Positions 63,778 through 64,000 of a stretch of DNA of 64,000 bases are shown here, piece by piece (positions within the stretch are counted from its first letter, which is position 1; each line of letters begins with the position of its first letter). The translations under genes were made by a program, and so were the position numbers. The notes beneath the pieces are model-generated. The model had not been told where the DNA came from, did no database searches, and saw nothing but the letters and a program-made list of their open reading frames with translations. Source of the stretch: Octadecabacter sp. B2R22 (lineage in GTDB: Bacteria > Pseudomonadota > Alphaproteobacteria > Rhodobacterales > Rhodobacteraceae); NCBI RefSeq assembly GCF_018861045.1, contig NZ_JAHKQJ010000007.1:124001-188000 (forward strand), written 5' to 3'.

Positions 63778-63804
63778 GAAATAACGATTGGGGCAACAAG
63801 GATT

Positions 63805-64000
63805 ATGACGGTCAAAGACTCAACGAACGATGAACCAACAGGCGATAACGTTGCAAAAGACGCAGCTTTACCCAAGCTGGAGGCAAATCTTGAACGAATT
63901 CAAGAGCTGACCACGCGCTTGGTCAACACAATGTCGCATGCGCGCAAAGTGCCGCAGGACCTGCAAGGACCCGCGCCAGAACTTTATGCGAAGGCGACGT
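63805..64000 (+). CDS. phaC: Class I polyhydroxyalkanoate synthase, N-terminal part (runs off the right edge)
   Basis: Only the first 65 residues are visible: a hydrophilic N-terminus beginning MTVKDSTNDEPTGDN and a helix with LEANLERIQELTTRLVNTM, as in alphaproteobacterial PhaC. The catalytic Cys lies beyond the window. The frame is open to the right edge. The ATG at 63805 follows AACAAGG. Divergence from phaZ is the usual arrangement in this group and supports the call. Confidence 0.78.
   Translation, partial: MTVKDSTNDEPTGDNVAKDAALPKLEANLERIQELTTRLVNTMSHARKVPQDLQGPAPELYAKAT

Overview
The window looks like a chromosomal segment of a marine Rhodobacterales (Roseobacter-group) alphaproteobacterium. 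I base this on family content and gene order, not on any search. The helicase-S4-fdxA-carD order, glyQ-(small membrane protein)-glyS, folB-folP-glmM, a SAM-II riboswitch on metZ, an LdtR-like regulator and divergent phaZ/phaC all fit this group. Moderate-to-high GC and dense overlapping operons agree. I see no rRNA, tRNA, CRISPR array, insertion sequence, integrase or prophage. Most of it is housekeeping backbone, with a few accessory patches.

Layout. 1-2.5 kb: end of a helicase gene, hslR, fdxA and carD, closed by a terminator. 2.5-7 kb: purD divergent from xseA, a small secreted protein, and an AlkB-type hydroxylase. 7.1-12.2 kb: the ftsY operon with two paralogous secreted proteins, an EamA transporter and septation protein IspZ. 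12.2-16 kb: a PilZ protein, a glutathione S-transferase, metZ under a SAM-II riboswitch, folE2. 16-21.8 kb: a YHYH secreted protein, trkH, a ThDP enzyme, and a secreted trypsin-fold protein lacking its catalytic triad. 22-29 kb: glyQ, a small membrane protein, glyS, ppdK, a SleB hydrolase. 29-35 kb: folB-folP-glmM, an EamA transporter, a small lipoprotein, ilvC. 35-43.6 kb: two tandem Lrp regulators, class V aminotransferase, DUF2461, MATE pump, aspartate aminotransferase, XRE regulator, sdhE, ldtR-like gene, a frameshifted DUF1194 gene and gloA.

43.7-46.3 kb holds a TbpB-like lipoprotein gene followed three bases later by a Slam-like outer-membrane protein gene, a likely surface-lipoprotein export pair. 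46.6-50 kb: thyA-folA, two ArsC-fold proteins flanking cspA, and an AT-rich 700-base gap with possible small ORFs and hairpins. 50-52.6 kb is a four-gene bufferin operon: DUF2282 precursor peptide, DUF692/MNIO enzyme, DUF2063 partner and DoxX membrane protein. 52.7-64 kb: thrS, DUF1772 with a divergent TetR regulator, a Tag-like glycosylase, MAPEG protein, ArsR-SRPBCC fusion, three alpha/beta hydrolases and an MFS carrier, a GFA-like protein, phaZ, and the start of phaC.

The points most worth following up are the bufferin operon, the Slam/lipoprotein pair, the SAM-II riboswitch with its terminator and a possible antiterminator, the DUF1194 frameshift lying on a perfect 15-1-15 palindrome, the predicted dead enzymes, and the AT-rich gap next to cspA.
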